Source of the DNA: Palsa-189 sp963803735
Lineage (GTDB): Bacteria; Acidobacteriota; Terriglobia; Acidiferrales; UBA7541
Direction: 5' to 3'
Assembly (NCBI GenBank): GCA_963803735.1
Contig: CAWDNV010000010.1
Coordinates: 124,001-188,000 of the forward strand
Length of the DNA: 64,000 bases
The position numbers were made by a program, and so were the translations under genes. Under the pieces are notes generated by a model. The model was not told where the DNA came from. It made no database searches and worked only from the letters and a program-made list of their open reading frames with translations. Of this stretch, positions 18,203-27,045 are shown in pieces (the stretch's first letter is position 1; every line of letters begins with the position of its first letter).

Positions 18203-18814
18203 ATGCGCTCCGCTATCTACGCGAGAGTCAGCACGACCGGCAACGGGCAAGATCCCACCATGCAAACCCGCGAGCTCGGCGAGTTTTGCGAGCGCCGCGG
18301 CTGGACGCTGGTCGAGTACGTCGACGTCGGGATCTCCGGCACGAAGGAAAAGCGGCCTGCCCTCGATCGGCTTATGGCCGACGCGCACAAGAGAAAGTTT
18401 GACGTGGTGGTGGTTTGGAAGTTCGACCGCTTCGCGCGGAGCGTATCTCACCTGCTGCGCGCGTTGGAGACCTTCCAGGCGCTCGGCATTCAGTTTGTAA
18501 GCCTCAGCGAGCAGCTCGACACGTCCACGCCCACCGGAAAGATGGTGTTCACGGTCCTCGGCGCCGTCGCCGAACTGGAACGCTCGCTGATTGTGGAGCG
18601 AGTCCGCGCCGGACTCCGTAACGCGCGCGCCAAGGGGAAACACATTGGCCGGCCGAAGACCTACGTTGATCGTCTGCAGGTAGACCACCTGCGCGCCCAG
18701 GGGCTATCGTGGCTCGCGATCGCGCAAAGGATGGGCGTTGGTGAGGGGACGGTGCGCCGGGCGTCTCAGGCATCCGCCAAAAGGGCTATACCACACACCG
18801 CTGCAGCCGATTGA
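18203..18814 (+). CDS. Serine recombinase, resolvase/invertase family
   Basis: 203 residues. The catalytic domain starts IYARVSTTGNGQDP with the Ser nucleophile (residue 10), contains WKFDRFARS and ends in the E-helix region; IGRPKTY leads into a C-terminal helix-turn-helix (LSWLAIAQRMGVGEGTVRRAS). Length and order are those of Tn3/Gin-type enzymes. GAGGAGG precedes ATG 18203. Likely resolves multimers or inverts a segment of the element. Intact. Confidence 0.9.
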   Translation: MRSAIYARVSTTGNGQDPTMQTRELGEFCERRGWTLVEYVDVGISGTKEKRPALDRLMADAHKRKFDVVVVWKFDRFARSVSHLLRALETFQALGIQFVSLSEQLDTSTPTGKMVFTVLGAVAELERSLIVERVRAGLRNARAKGKHIGRPKTYVDRLQVDHLRAQGLSWLAIAQRMGVGEGTVRRASQASAKRAIPHTAAAD

Positions 18815-18899
18815 GAACTCAGGGGTCCGCCGGGCCTGATTCCGTCCGCCAGAAGCATATGATTTTAGCATCAACAAAGAGGGCACTAAAGTCCGCGTT

Positions 18900-19340
18900 T
18901 CACTCAGGTGGATCTGCAGCCGATTCTGCGACAGCTTCGAGCCGAGTGACCGTGACTCTTGGATCTTTGACGATTCGGCGAGCTCTCTGTTCAATTTGAT
19001 GGCTTGTACAGCTGTCGGGCACCCCCATAACAACATGACAGCCAGTATCGTCTCTCAGGTTAGAAGGGCACTCCTCAGGTTTCCTCTGAATGGCGAATTT
19101 ATTTTCTCTAAGAACGACCGCCGGTATACGCGCCAAATACAGACCATGAAATTCTTTAGCGAGCTTTGGCACAACCGTATCTGAATCCAAAAACCCAGAG
19201 CATTCGCCCTCGCCACCGAGTTCTAGCAAAGCATATGAGGCTGGCCGAGTACGGCCACCCTTCGTGGTGATCCAGCCCTCAAGGAGAACTCTGAGGATGA
19301 TCGTATCGTCAGAAATGGAGGCATCATCTTGGACGGGCAT
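18900..19340 (-). CDS. Third gene of the TIGR04255 cassette, unknown function
   Basis: 146 residues. Patterns ISDDTIILRVLLEGW, GGRTRPASYALLE and LARIPAVVLRENKF recall, from memory, a small uncharacterised family often encoded with the next gene. No nuclease or HTH motif seen. Starts 12 nt after the stop of the preceding gene of this leftward operon. Probably soluble. Confidence 0.6.
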   Translation of the reverse strand: MPVQDDASISDDTIILRVLLEGWITTKGGRTRPASYALLELGGEGECSGFLDSDTVVPKLAKEFHGLYLARIPAVVLRENKFAIQRKPEECPSNLRDDTGCHVVMGVPDSCTSHQIEQRARRIVKDPRVTVTRLEAVAESAADPPE

Positions 19341-19352
19341 CGACCCGTCCGC

Positions 19353-19811
19353 TTAGTCTGTGAGTAACTGGCCCAAAAGCTGATTAATACGCCTGGATTC
19401 GTCAATTCTGATCGTGCCCTCAGAAATGATCTCGTCATCTTGCGTACTGGATACGAAGCCGAACTCGGCTCGGTTCGGGTAGATCGTGAAAGCGACTTCA
19501 CGTTGGGGAGATTTCCAAGCAAGGGCTATTCCACCGCCAGAAATAGGCACGACGTTTGGGGTTGGGAGATCAGTCACGCTAACGCGGGACAGAAGCCGGC
19601 GGACGGAATCGGCTGTTTGTTCAGAGATCCTCAGATCTCCGATTCCTGGTATGCGACGCCCCGATTTTTCGAGTTCGCGAAGCCTTATGACAGCCGGAAG
19701 TAGCCAAGGGAATTGCGCGACGGCAGTAGCAATTTCCAGCTTCGATTCTATGGCTACTTGCACAGAGAAACTGGGAGGCTCGCTCTGTACCTGACAGCAA
19801 TTGAGAATCAT
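19353..19811 (-). CDS. Second gene of the TIGR04255 cassette, unknown function
   Basis: 152 residues. The C-terminal half (VVPISGGGIALAWKSPQREVAFTI) looks like a beta-rich fold recurring in small proteins encoded next to the 18900-19340 type. ATG at 19811 overlaps the TIGR04255 stop by ATGA. No catalytic motif, signal peptide or membrane segment. Function unknown. Confidence 0.65.
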   Translation of the reverse strand: MILNCCQVQSEPPSFSVQVAIESKLEIATAVAQFPWLLPAVIRLRELEKSGRRIPGIGDLRISEQTADSVRRLLSRVSVTDLPTPNVVPISGGGIALAWKSPQREVAFTIYPNRAEFGFVSSTQDDEIISEGTIRIDESRRINQLLGQLLTD

Positions 19812-20638
19812 TTAGTCCTCCTCCACCTTCGGTGCATCTCTTCGCTAGTGAACTGTAAGAACCCTTGAACGGCAGCTTCATGACTATGATCCAGCGCCTC
19901 AAACAATTCAGAGTCGCTTTGCCCCTGGGGAACTACAGCCGCGGTTACGCCTAATTGAATGATTTCTTTTCCGTCAGACTGTCGTACGGCACCTTGGGAA
20001 TTGATTTGCAGCATCCCGTGCTGCAGGGCATACGATGCACCGATATTAATCATCTTAGGATTCGATAAGGGATAATCGGGACGCGGACCATGCCACGCGG
20101 GATAGACGGTTGAGAGTTCAGAAAAATCCTCCCAATCCTCTCCCCGTATGAGGTGATTAAAATAGGACACTTCGCAGCGCTGAATTTGCGGCCTTGGCAG
20201 AGATCGCCCTCCGAGGAAATCCAAAAAGGTTGACCAGTCGGATCTGTATTCCACAGAGCAGTCCGCGTAATGTTGGTACTGAGGTGCTTCCGCGGTTTTC
20301 CTCCAATTCCTCAGGAACAGATTATTCTGAACCTGCAAGAGCTGTGATTTTGAGGAATCTAAATACCAGACCCGAACCGGAAGCTGATTTAAGTCTGGTG
20401 GGTTGCTTAACTTAATTTCTATTTCACCGATAGGGCCTTTGAATTCCGGTTCAGGATATCTGTCACGAAACCGGTCCCACAGGAGCCAGTAATCTTTCAT
20501 GCTCCAGTGTGGCAATGGTGAAAAGAAAAAGCCTAGTGACGTTTCGGCGACTGGCGGCTTCTCAAAGTGTACGAGATCGGTCCGTCGCGAAGGAGATTCA
20601 AGGTTGGCGTTGGCGTTGTTAGGCATAGCGAGACACAA
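19808..20638 (-). CDS. TIGR04255-type family protein, unknown function
   Basis: 276 residues. HFEKPPVAETSLGFFFSPL near the N-terminus, the LLWDRFRDRYPEPE element and the terminal LDHSHEAAVQGFLQFTSEEMHRRW correspond to the signature ends of TIGR04255, a sporadically distributed family without assigned function. This is recall, not a search. It heads a leftward three-gene operon with tight spacing between two recombinase genes and cargo genes, a typical place for accessory or defence genes. Start may be the second Met (MPNNANAN). Confidence 0.7.
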   Translation of the reverse strand: MCLAMPNNANANLESPSRRTDLVHFEKPPVAETSLGFFFSPLPHWSMKDYWLLWDRFRDRYPEPEFKGPIGEIEIKLSNPPDLNQLPVRVWYLDSSKSQLLQVQNNLFLRNWRKTAEAPQYQHYADCSVEYRSDWSTFLDFLGGRSLPRPQIQRCEVSYFNHLIRGEDWEDFSELSTVYPAWHGPRPDYPLSNPKMINIGASYALQHGMLQINSQGAVRQSDGKEIIQLGVTAAVVPQGQSDSELFEALDHSHEAAVQGFLQFTSEEMHRRWRRTK

Positions 20639-21092
20639 CCCCGAGAATCGTTTTGCAATTGACTCGCCACAGAAACTTCGGCTCTCGCACGATTAACCAA
20701 CTGGAAGCAGACACTTTATATGATGGAGGCAAATGGCTCCGGGGTTTGATGGGCCTAGCCGCTTCCCCTAATGAGACATTTGATTCTGTCGCAAAATACT
20801 GCATCGACCCACAGGGACGCAAGGGCTTTGAATCACAAAGCATTCCTCAATAGAAACTGTACCACTGGGCAGTCGCGGATGCTGAGTAGGGCGTCTTCTT
20901 CCGATTTCGCCCACTCGAAACCCATGCACGAGCAGCGGTACACGGCGCTGGAGTTTAACACTGTCAGCGTCGGATACCCCACAGACACCACATTTTTCAA
21001 TCGTTAGTATTCAGGCCGTTTTGGTCTGCCTCAGCGTGGTGGCTTGCGCCGAACCTCGCTCATGGCACTGAAAAGGCGACTTTTTCGTCGCG
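20639..21092. other. Intergenic region between cassette and PilZ pair
   Basis: No gene supported. Short open frames have no family features or ribosome-binding sites. A small inverted repeat GCGAC-TTTTTC-GTCGC (about 21077-21092) sits directly before the ATG at 21093. Confidence 0.5.
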
Positions 21093-21362
21093 ATGAAAAC
21101 CAATGCTACGCCGTCTTTCACAAAGCATAACCAAATTGGGAGGTGCGCTGTGGAGGCGATGCGCCGTGAATTGGTATGGGTTGAACGACAGGATTTTTGG
21201 GGCTGGGGTTGCTCCCAATGCGCATGGGTGTTCAACACTGCAGGTCCGCCCATCGGCGACTCGATAGACGAGATGAGACGTCACTACGAACAGCGGCGTG
21301 ACAAGGAGTTCGCATCTCACGTCTGCGCCGAACACCCTAGAGTCAAGAACCCCAAACGTTAA
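21093..21362 (+). CDS. Small Cys/His protein, conserved hypothetical
   Basis: 89 residues with a probable zinc site: WGWGCSQCAW near the middle and SHVCAEH near the end. The pattern FWGWGC..C.W.F...GPP.G.S and RDKEF recalls small proteins common in Acidobacteria (memory only). Followed closely by the PilZ gene, probably one transcript. Function unknown. Confidence 0.65.
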   Translation: MKTNATPSFTKHNQIGRCAVEAMRRELVWVERQDFWGWGCSQCAWVFNTAGPPIGDSIDEMRRHYEQRRDKEFASHVCAEHPRVKNPKR

Positions 21363-21389
21363 GTCATTCAGACGGTATGCCGTAATTAC

Positions 21390-21704
21390 ATGCCCACCGA
21401 ACAACGTCGCGCACCCCGCCATCTCCTCGGAGGAACTGTTGAGGTGACTGACTTGGAATCGGAAGAGGAAATCGTAACAGTGGCCCGCAATCTCAGCTTG
21501 TTTGGTTGTTTTGTGGCAACGGTCACTCCTTTCGTTACGGGAACGAAGGTCAGATTGCGAATCACACACCGTGGTGCGATATTCGCAGCCTTTGGTTGTG
21601 TAGCCTATGCCTCAGCCGCCGAGGGAATGGGGATTGTGTTTGGCGAAATTGAAACCAAAGACCGAGCGGTCCTTGACACCTGGCTGAGTGAGAAGCACGG
21701 GTGA
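21390..21704 (+). CDS. PilZ-domain protein
   Basis: 104 residues, a stand-alone PilZ beta barrel. The N-terminal RRAPRH supplies the Arg pair of the RxxxR cyclic-di-GMP motif and ARNLSLFGCFV the (D/N)xSxxG motif with Asn in first place. PilZ proteins bind c-di-GMP and alter partners post-translationally. A damaged paralogue of the C-terminal part lies at 55089-55214. Confidence 0.8.
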   Translation: MPTEQRRAPRHLLGGTVEVTDLESEEEIVTVARNLSLFGCFVATVTPFVTGTKVRLRITHRGAIFAAFGCVAYASAAEGMGIVFGEIETKDRAVLDTWLSEKHG

Positions 21705-21792
21705 TAGATCGATCAGGGGCACCCTAGGGGCGCTGGCACATCCACGGGGGGGGCACCAGAAGAATTCAACGAAATACGGCAGGAACTGATTT

Positions 21793-22011
21793 TCAACGGG
21801 CGTCCTTCCGTCGTCGCCACTCGGCTCGCGCTTCCCGCAGTTGAATCACAAACGCCTGCCGTGGAGGTTTCCCCAAGTTGGCATTGGGCGAGCACATATA
21901 GCGCGCAGCTTTGCCGAACGCGATTAAGTCCGCGTCGGTCATTTTGCGGAGCCGGGCTCGCAATTCATCCAGGTCAACGGCTTCAGATGTGAGCTGTGGG
22001 GATGAGAGCAT
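21793..22011 (-). CDS. Small hypothetical protein
   Basis: 72 residues from ATG 22011 (MLSSPQLTSEAVDLDELRARL); ten further in-frame upstream residues look unnatural. Helical and basic at the C-terminus (REARAEWRRRKDAR). No family recognised. Leftward, convergent with the PilZ gene. Confidence 0.5.
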   Translation of the reverse strand: MLSSPQLTSEAVDLDELRARLRKMTDADLIAFGKAARYMCSPNANLGKPPRQAFVIQLREARAEWRRRKDAR

Positions 22012-22128
22012 CGAATGTGCCCGACGTGTTTCTGTCCGCAAATAATTATGAGGGCGCGGCCGGCCTGGTCAACAGCACTTTCACAGCCGGTAGATCTCAA
22101 CTTTCTCAATCGGAAGGTCTGAGGTTCG

Positions 22129-23451
22129 CTACTCTGATTTCTTCGTTGCGTCGGACAAGGGAAGCGCAACTCGAATCAAAGTACCGTTCTCATCGGATTC
22201 GATTTCGAATCGGCCACCCAATTCGCTGATCCTTTCACGCATGCTGCTCAGGCCGACACCGGCGCCCGCACCGCCGGACCTGAATCGCTTGAATAACTCT
22301 GCGGGCATGCCCTGGCCGTAGTCTTGCACCTCAAGGCTAATTTCTCCGGCACGAAGCTCCAGGTGAACGTCGACGGAAGTACTATGAGAGTGGCGATGAA
22401 CGTTGGTAAGACTCTCTTGCAGAATGCGGAACAGCGCAAGCTCCAATGGGCCCGGCAGCCGCTTCAACTTAGGCGGAATCCTAAAGCCCACTTGAATGTT
22501 GCTGCGCTTGGCAAAACCCTCTGCATACCACCGAGCCGCGGAAGACAATCCCGTCTCATCGAGTAGCGGCGGATGAAGTAAATAGGAAATGGTGCGCGTT
22601 TCCGTCACACATTCGTCCAGCGCATCCCCCAGAGACGCCAAATCTTGGTTCTCCTTCTTCGTTGCTGCTGCCTTCCTTAATGAACCGAGAGCCATTTTTG
22701 CGGCCACCAGTTTCTGCCCCACGCTGTCATGCAATTCACGAGAAATTCTTCGCCGCTCGTCATCTTGTGTCTGCATCAAGCGCACCGACAACCCTTGCAA
22801 ATCCAACGATGCCACCGCCTGATAGGCCGCGGATGCAAACTGGGCCAGGCTGACAAGCTGCCGCATGTCTTCAGCGTCGAACTTGCGGCGCTCGTCGTGG
22901 GAGACCGCCCAGATCGTGCCAACCGCTTTCCCTCCGACATAAAAAGGAATCAGGAGGCACTCTTCGACCGGAGGAGTCACCGGTTGGAAATAGGTGTAAA
23001 ACCGTTCGACGTGGCTGAACAGCAGCGGGGCGTTGCGATCGAGCACGTCGCCGCAGGGTCCGAAATCGCGGGGCGTGCCACCGCCGATGTTCGGTTTCCA
23101 CATGCCAGCGATCGCCGGCCAGTAAAACCACTTGCCGCCATCGTTCGTCGTTAGCAGGCTGATGCCTGTCGAGCCGCACTGGAAGACCTCTAGCATCGTG
23201 TCGGCTAATCTTTGCAGAATGGTGTGCGGCGAGTCGGCCAGTGCCTGGGCCAGCGCCACAAAAGCTCGGTTCTCCCTCTCATAGTCTGGCGAACGCGACG
23301 GGCGGCGCTTCAACTCCTCGGTGCAGAGAATCGATTCGCGCGAGGCTGCGGCGTCAACGACGACATGTATCGATTGCAAATTCTGCTCGCTACCATCGAG
23401 AGGCGTGCCGCCATGCGCGCCGCCCACATCAGTTTGCTTGGCTTTAGCCAT
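22129..23451 (-). CDS. GAF-domain sensor histidine kinase (NarL/HisKA_3 type)
   Basis: About 440 residues from ATG 23451 (AAAGGGG upstream); an in-frame longer start at 23505 is less likely. Domains in order: N-terminal linker, GAF sensor (about 60-220), HisKA_3 with phosphoacceptor His in RRISRELHDSVGQ, and an HATPase_c with N box ESLTNVHRHS and G boxes GVGLSSMRERI. No membrane segment, so a cytosolic sensor. No response regulator is adjacent, so the partner is elsewhere. Confidence 0.88.
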   Translation of the reverse strand: MAKAKQTDVGGAHGGTPLDGSEQNLQSIHVVVDAAASRESILCTEELKRRPSRSPDYERENRAFVALAQALADSPHTILQRLADTMLEVFQCGSTGISLLTTNDGGKWFYWPAIAGMWKPNIGGGTPRDFGPCGDVLDRNAPLLFSHVERFYTYFQPVTPPVEECLLIPFYVGGKAVGTIWAVSHDERRKFDAEDMRQLVSLAQFASAAYQAVASLDLQGLSVRLMQTQDDERRRISRELHDSVGQKLVAAKMALGSLRKAAATKKENQDLASLGDALDECVTETRTISYLLHPPLLDETGLSSAARWYAEGFAKRSNIQVGFRIPPKLKRLPGPLELALFRILQESLTNVHRHSHSTSVDVHLELRAGEISLEVQDYGQGMPAELFKRFRSGGAGAGVGLSSMRERISELGGRFEIESDENGTLIRVALPLSDATKKSE

Positions 23452-23901
23452 GGACACCCCTTTCGCACTGACCAGGCGGTATATGTTCACGCCCAGAAAG
23501 CGCAAGTAATAGTCGTTTCAGCATCGCGCCGTAGATCTGCGTCCAATCCGCCGACTATGGTTTCGCTTTCAAGTTTCAAGACCTCCCGACGATCTTTCCC
23601 GCCGCAGGAAACCGAATATCCGACTGCACTCTCAGACGAGAAATACCCTTTCTGTCCTATATAGAATCAGGGTACGTGGTAGAAAGCGTGGAGATTCATC
23701 CGATGTGGCCTGAGGTGGAGACCAGGTACTCTGCGGCGTGTCTTATCTGTCGTTAAGGGACTGAATCGATTCGTCGCCGGAAATAATCGCAGCTACCATG
23801 ATTAACAATGGGTCTTATCCGGTTCGTGGTATTTGCCTAGCTTGTAGGCAGTGTTTCCATTGCTGTCTTGTGCAACTACACAATCAACAGGAGTAATGGA
23901 A
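23452..23901. other. Divergent intergenic region
   Basis: 450 bp between a leftward kinase and a rightward membrane protein. It must hold both promoters. I see no convincing gene, repeat or hairpin; the 27-codon frame starting GTGGTAGAAAGC at about 23678 is too weak to call. Confidence 0.4.
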
Positions 23902-24180
23902 ATGGAAATTCGAACGAGCGGTCAAAGAGAGGATCGTGTCACCGGAGCTATCGAAGCTCAAACTTCGAAAGTTCCTACGAGCGGATATTTGGCAGCAGCG
24001 GTAAGTTCAATGGCTGCGTCCGCGATTCTGAAGATCGCGGGCAAGGACCAACTGGCCCTGTTTGTAGGACAGTGGGCACCCGCATTTCTGATCATGGGCG
24101 TCTACAACAAGATGGTCAAGCAGCACGGTTCGGACGCTTTCAGCCAACCAAGTAGTAATGAAGGCGCAATCGCGGGGTAG
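23902..24180 (+). CDS. Small membrane protein
   Basis: 92 residues with two hydrophobic helices (SGYLAAAVSSMAASAIL and LFVGQWAPAFLIMGVY). ATG at 23902 is 8 nt after AGGAG; an alternative ATG at 23896 is too close. Soluble, charged N-terminus and C-terminus. Probably inner membrane; unknown function. Next to stress-type genes. Confidence 0.65.
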   Translation: MEIRTSGQREDRVTGAIEAQTSKVPTSGYLAAAVSSMAASAILKIAGKDQLALFVGQWAPAFLIMGVYNKMVKQHGSDAFSQPSSNEGAIAG

Positions 24181-24519
24181 TCACCGGACGGTGTTATTCA
24201 CCGCCGGGTGGGTAGTAGTCATGTTTCGTCCGCGCCAGCGATAACTTCTTCTGCGATACCCACGCGCTCTCTTGAAACTACCCCGATTCCTCGATTGCCA
24301 TCATTCGGGCGTGTGTTTAAATCCACCAGTGCGGACATTGCTTTTGCTCGAACAGTTGGCCTTCAGGGTGACCCTTTGTCGTCCGAGTGACCTAACCTGA
24401 TTGAGTCAGTCGTGTTTGCAACTGGGCTGTCGTAGCGCCGTCAAGGTGGCGTGACGGCTTGGCCTTCGCTAGCACTCAAACTCTAACGAGCGCCTAAATG
24501 GGCGCCAAGGGACGTGTGT
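24181..24519. other. Intergenic region before the ferritin-like gene
   Basis: 339 bp. No gene supported. Just before the ferritin-like start there is a GC-rich dyad GAGCGCC-TAAATG-GGCGCC (about 24488-24506). Otherwise nothing recognised. Confidence 0.4.
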
Positions 24520-25392
24520 ATGAAGATGAAGAACACAAACGTGAATCGTCGAGCGTTCGTCAAGACTGCGGGAATCTCCAGCCTCGGAGTCGCCGGAGCT
24601 TCGTGGCTTGGCGGAAGGACGGGAATACTGGAAGCTCTTCCAGGGGCTAAATCAGTTGGCTTGGGGCCAGCCGCGGTGCAGGCTGCGGAGATCACCGACG
24701 TTGATATCCTCAATTTCGCGCTCAATCTAGAATATCTCGAAGCGGAGTTCTATACCGTCGCCACCACAGGAAGAACGATCGACCAGACCGGTATCGCGAC
24801 CAGCGGCACCGGAAATCCCGGTGCTACGACCGGTGGTAAGCAGGTCGCTTTCGAGGCCGACGGCCAACAGGCCGAAAGCTCCGGCAAATTGCGTGCCGTC
24901 GCAGAAGAACTCGCATTTGACGAGCAACAACACGTCAACCTGCTTCGCTCGGCATTGGGAAGTGCCGCTGTCGCGAAGCCCGCGATTAACCTCGACGCTC
25001 TCGGCGTCGGTTTCGACAATTTCAAACAGTTCCTCGCTCTCGCAAGAGCATTCGAAGACGTAGGCGTTTCAGCTTATGGTGGCGCCGCACCTTTGATTTC
25101 GGACAAGACGATTCTGGCAACTGCTGCCCGCATCGCTCTGACCGAAGCACTGCACGCCGGAAACATTCGCCTACTGGTAGCGGAGAACAATATCCAGGCA
25201 CCCGATGTGGATAAGTTGGACGTTCTTCCGCCGCCGGCTGGGAAAAGGTTCTTTACCGTTGACGATAACGCCTTGGCCATCGTTCGCGTTCCAAGCCAGG
25301 TGCTCCATATCGTCTATGGCAAATGGGAACAAGGCGTATCTAGCGGCGGCTTCTTCCCTATGGGGCTGAACGGCACAATCATCACAGGGTGA
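24520..25392 (+). CDS. Tat-exported ferritin-like domain protein
   Basis: 290 residues. Twin-arginine leader NRRAFVKTAGISSLGVAG (about 7-24) and alternating carboxylate motifs of a ferritin-like four-helix bundle: EYLEAEFY, FDEQQHVNLL and ALTEALHAGNI. This PF13668-type family occurs in desiccation and stress proteins; a bound metal is likely but catalysis unknown. ATG at 24520 is chosen over GTG 24514 for spacing to AAGGGA. Followed by a strong terminator. Confidence 0.85.
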   Translation: MKMKNTNVNRRAFVKTAGISSLGVAGASWLGGRTGILEALPGAKSVGLGPAAVQAAEITDVDILNFALNLEYLEAEFYTVATTGRTIDQTGIATSGTGNPGATTGGKQVAFEADGQQAESSGKLRAVAEELAFDEQQHVNLLRSALGSAAVAKPAINLDALGVGFDNFKQFLALARAFEDVGVSAYGGAAPLISDKTILATAARIALTEALHAGNIRLLVAENNIQAPDVDKLDVLPPPAGKRFFTVDDNALAIVRVPSQVLHIVYGKWEQGVSSGGFFPMGLNGTIITG

Positions 25393-25471
25393 CTTGGAAG
25401 ATCCGCACTGAACAATAGTGTGGTTCGCACGAAAGACAGCTTCCAGTAGCTAGCTTTACGTCAACCATTCA

Positions 25472-25508
25472 AGAGCCCCGCGCGACCCTGTGGGTCACGC
25501 GGGGCTCT
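25472..25508 (+). terminator. Rho-independent terminator after the ferritin-like gene
   Basis: AGAGCCCCGCGCGACCC (25472-25488) pairs with GGGTCACGCGGGGCTCT (25492-25508) with one mismatch and a 3-nt loop, then TTGT. A very stable hairpin 80 bp after the stop. Confidence 0.85.
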
Positions 25509-25876
25509 TTGTCCCAGATTTCCAGGTGGTGGGCCCAATGGTGGCTAGAACCTGAGTGCTGCAGCAGAACGACCATATCCTTCCGGCAATGTTCCGGAAA
25601 CCCCTCTTCGCAGCCCTCCGCAACTGAGAATCTGCGCGACCGAAGATTGTCAGTTTTGGTGTTCCGAAATCAGATGATTTTTGGACCATCAGCGCTATGC
25701 GGGCTGACTTACTACTGCAACTACTCACCACAGCGAATACCTAGAGTGCCTTATGTCGAGACGGATGTGGAATCGGTATGCTCGTCCGAGTCGGAGGTCC
25801 TCTGTAGCTTCTCAAGCCCTCAGGTACGACTTGTAACTTCCCCCTCCGTTCCGAAAAAGAAGTGAAAGGATAAAAC
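25509..25876. other. Intergenic region before the BON gene
   Basis: About 370 bp without a supported gene; promoter of the BON gene expected near the 3' end. No repeats seen. Confidence 0.4.
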
Positions 25877-26281
25877 ATGAAGGCATTCACACTGAGCACG
25901 ACGTTGATGGCTGTCTGGCTGGGTAGTATCGGCCTGCTTTGGGCACAACAGTCAGATTCCACACGCCAAGCTCCCGACAACACAAAGACCAATCAGCGCG
26001 ACCGCAGTCAGAATGAACCGACTGCCGACCAGCAGAAAGAAAATCAATCTGACCGCGAACTTGCCGCAAAGGTGCGCCAAGCGCTTGTAAAAGATAAGTC
26101 GCTCTCAACCTATGCACATAACGTAAAGATAATCGTCCAGGACGGCATCGTGACCCTGAAAGGTCCGGTGCGTTCAGAGGAGGAAAAAAGGGCTGTCGAA
26201 GAGAAGGCAGCAGAAGCTGCAGGCGGGGCCGATAAGATCAAGAGTGGACTCGATGTTTCCAGTAAGCCGACCACAAAGTAG
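25877..26281 (+). CDS. Exported BON-domain protein
   Basis: 134 residues. Signal peptide (about 1-24, ending LLWAQQ), a Gln/Asn/Asp-rich linker, then a BON domain (about 65-128) with KDKSLSTYAHNVKIIVQDGIVTLKGPV and VDKIKSG-like end. BON domains bind membranes or phospholipids and occur in OsmY-like stress proteins; the periplasm is the likely location. GAAAGGA precedes ATG. Followed by the stress protein gene 37 nt later. Confidence 0.85.
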   Translation: MKAFTLSTTLMAVWLGSIGLLWAQQSDSTRQAPDNTKTNQRDRSQNEPTADQQKENQSDRELAAKVRQALVKDKSLSTYAHNVKIIVQDGIVTLKGPVRSEEEKRAVEEKAAEAAGGADKIKSGLDVSSKPTTK

Positions 26282-26318
26282 TCACGCAGTAAACAACCAA
26301 TACTAAAGGAGCGTTTTC

Positions 26319-26888
26319 ATGGCGGAAAAAAACACAGCTGTCTTTGGAATCTATCCTAATCGGACGGGTGTAGAAAGAGCAGTTGACACTCTGCGCCAGG
26401 AAGGATTCCGCAGTACGGATATCTCCGTTCTATTTCCTGAGAACCAGGGAACCAAAGATTTTGCTCACGAGAAAAACACTAAAGCACCCGAGGGAGCCGC
26501 GACCGGCGCAACTTCCGGGGCTGTCATTGGTGGAACCTTGGGCTGGCTCGTGGGCATAGGGGCGTTGGCGATTCCAGGTCTCGGTCCTTTCATCGCGGCT
26601 GGTCCAATCATGGCAGCTCTTGCCGGTGCAGGTGCGGGAGGAGTTGTCGGCGGCCTTGCTGGGGCGCTGGTGGGAATGGGTATTCCTGAGTACGAAGCTA
26701 AACGATATGAAGGACGAATCAAAGAGGGCGGTATTCTACTCTCAGTTCATTCCGACAATTCTGAGTGGACGAAGAAGGCCAAGGAGATCTTGGAGCGCAC
26801 GGGCGCACAAGATATCTCCTCCGCTGGTGAGGCCTCTGCTGATTTTCAGAAAACTGACAAACCCATGACACGAAGCGCGAAAATCTAA
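26319..26888 (+). CDS. Glycine-rich general stress-type protein
   Basis: 189 residues. An N-terminal alpha/beta domain (VFGIYPNRTGVERAVDTLRQEGF) resembles the general-stress 17M/YflT-type fold; a central Gly/Ala-rich region with two hydrophobic stretches (GTLGWLVGIGALAIPGLGPF and the following 30 residues) could insert in membranes; the C-terminal part repeats a beta/alpha element (GGILLSVHSDN). AAGGAG precedes ATG. Co-oriented with the BON gene, suggesting a stress operon. Exact role unknown. Confidence 0.75.
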   Translation: MAEKNTAVFGIYPNRTGVERAVDTLRQEGFRSTDISVLFPENQGTKDFAHEKNTKAPEGAATGATSGAVIGGTLGWLVGIGALAIPGLGPFIAAGPIMAALAGAGAGGVVGGLAGALVGMGIPEYEAKRYEGRIKEGGILLSVHSDNSEWTKKAKEILERTGAQDISSAGEASADFQKTDKPMTRSAKI

Positions 26889-26917
26889 GAATCGCTCGCA
26901 GACTGCCCCCGAACTAT

Positions 26918-26956
26918 GCGCCCTGCTCGACTAACACACCCGGGCGGGGCGCTCTT
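26918..26956 (+). terminator. Hairpin terminator candidate
   Basis: GCGCCCTGCTC (26918-26928) pairs with GGGCGGGGCGC (26942-26952), two mismatches, followed by TCTTT. Thirty bases after the stress-protein stop. Confidence 0.5.
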
Positions 26957-27045
26957 TCATTCGGCTTGAACCATCGTTGGCAGGCGCCATACCGAGCGGA
27001 ATGATTTCGCAGGGAGCCCCGTAATTTCACTGTCCGTTGGTAAAA

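Noticed and set aside
25472..25508. Insertion-sequence terminal repeat
   Set aside because: Inverted arms are 3 nt apart and follow a stop codon; it is a transcription terminator. No transposase gene was found in the window.
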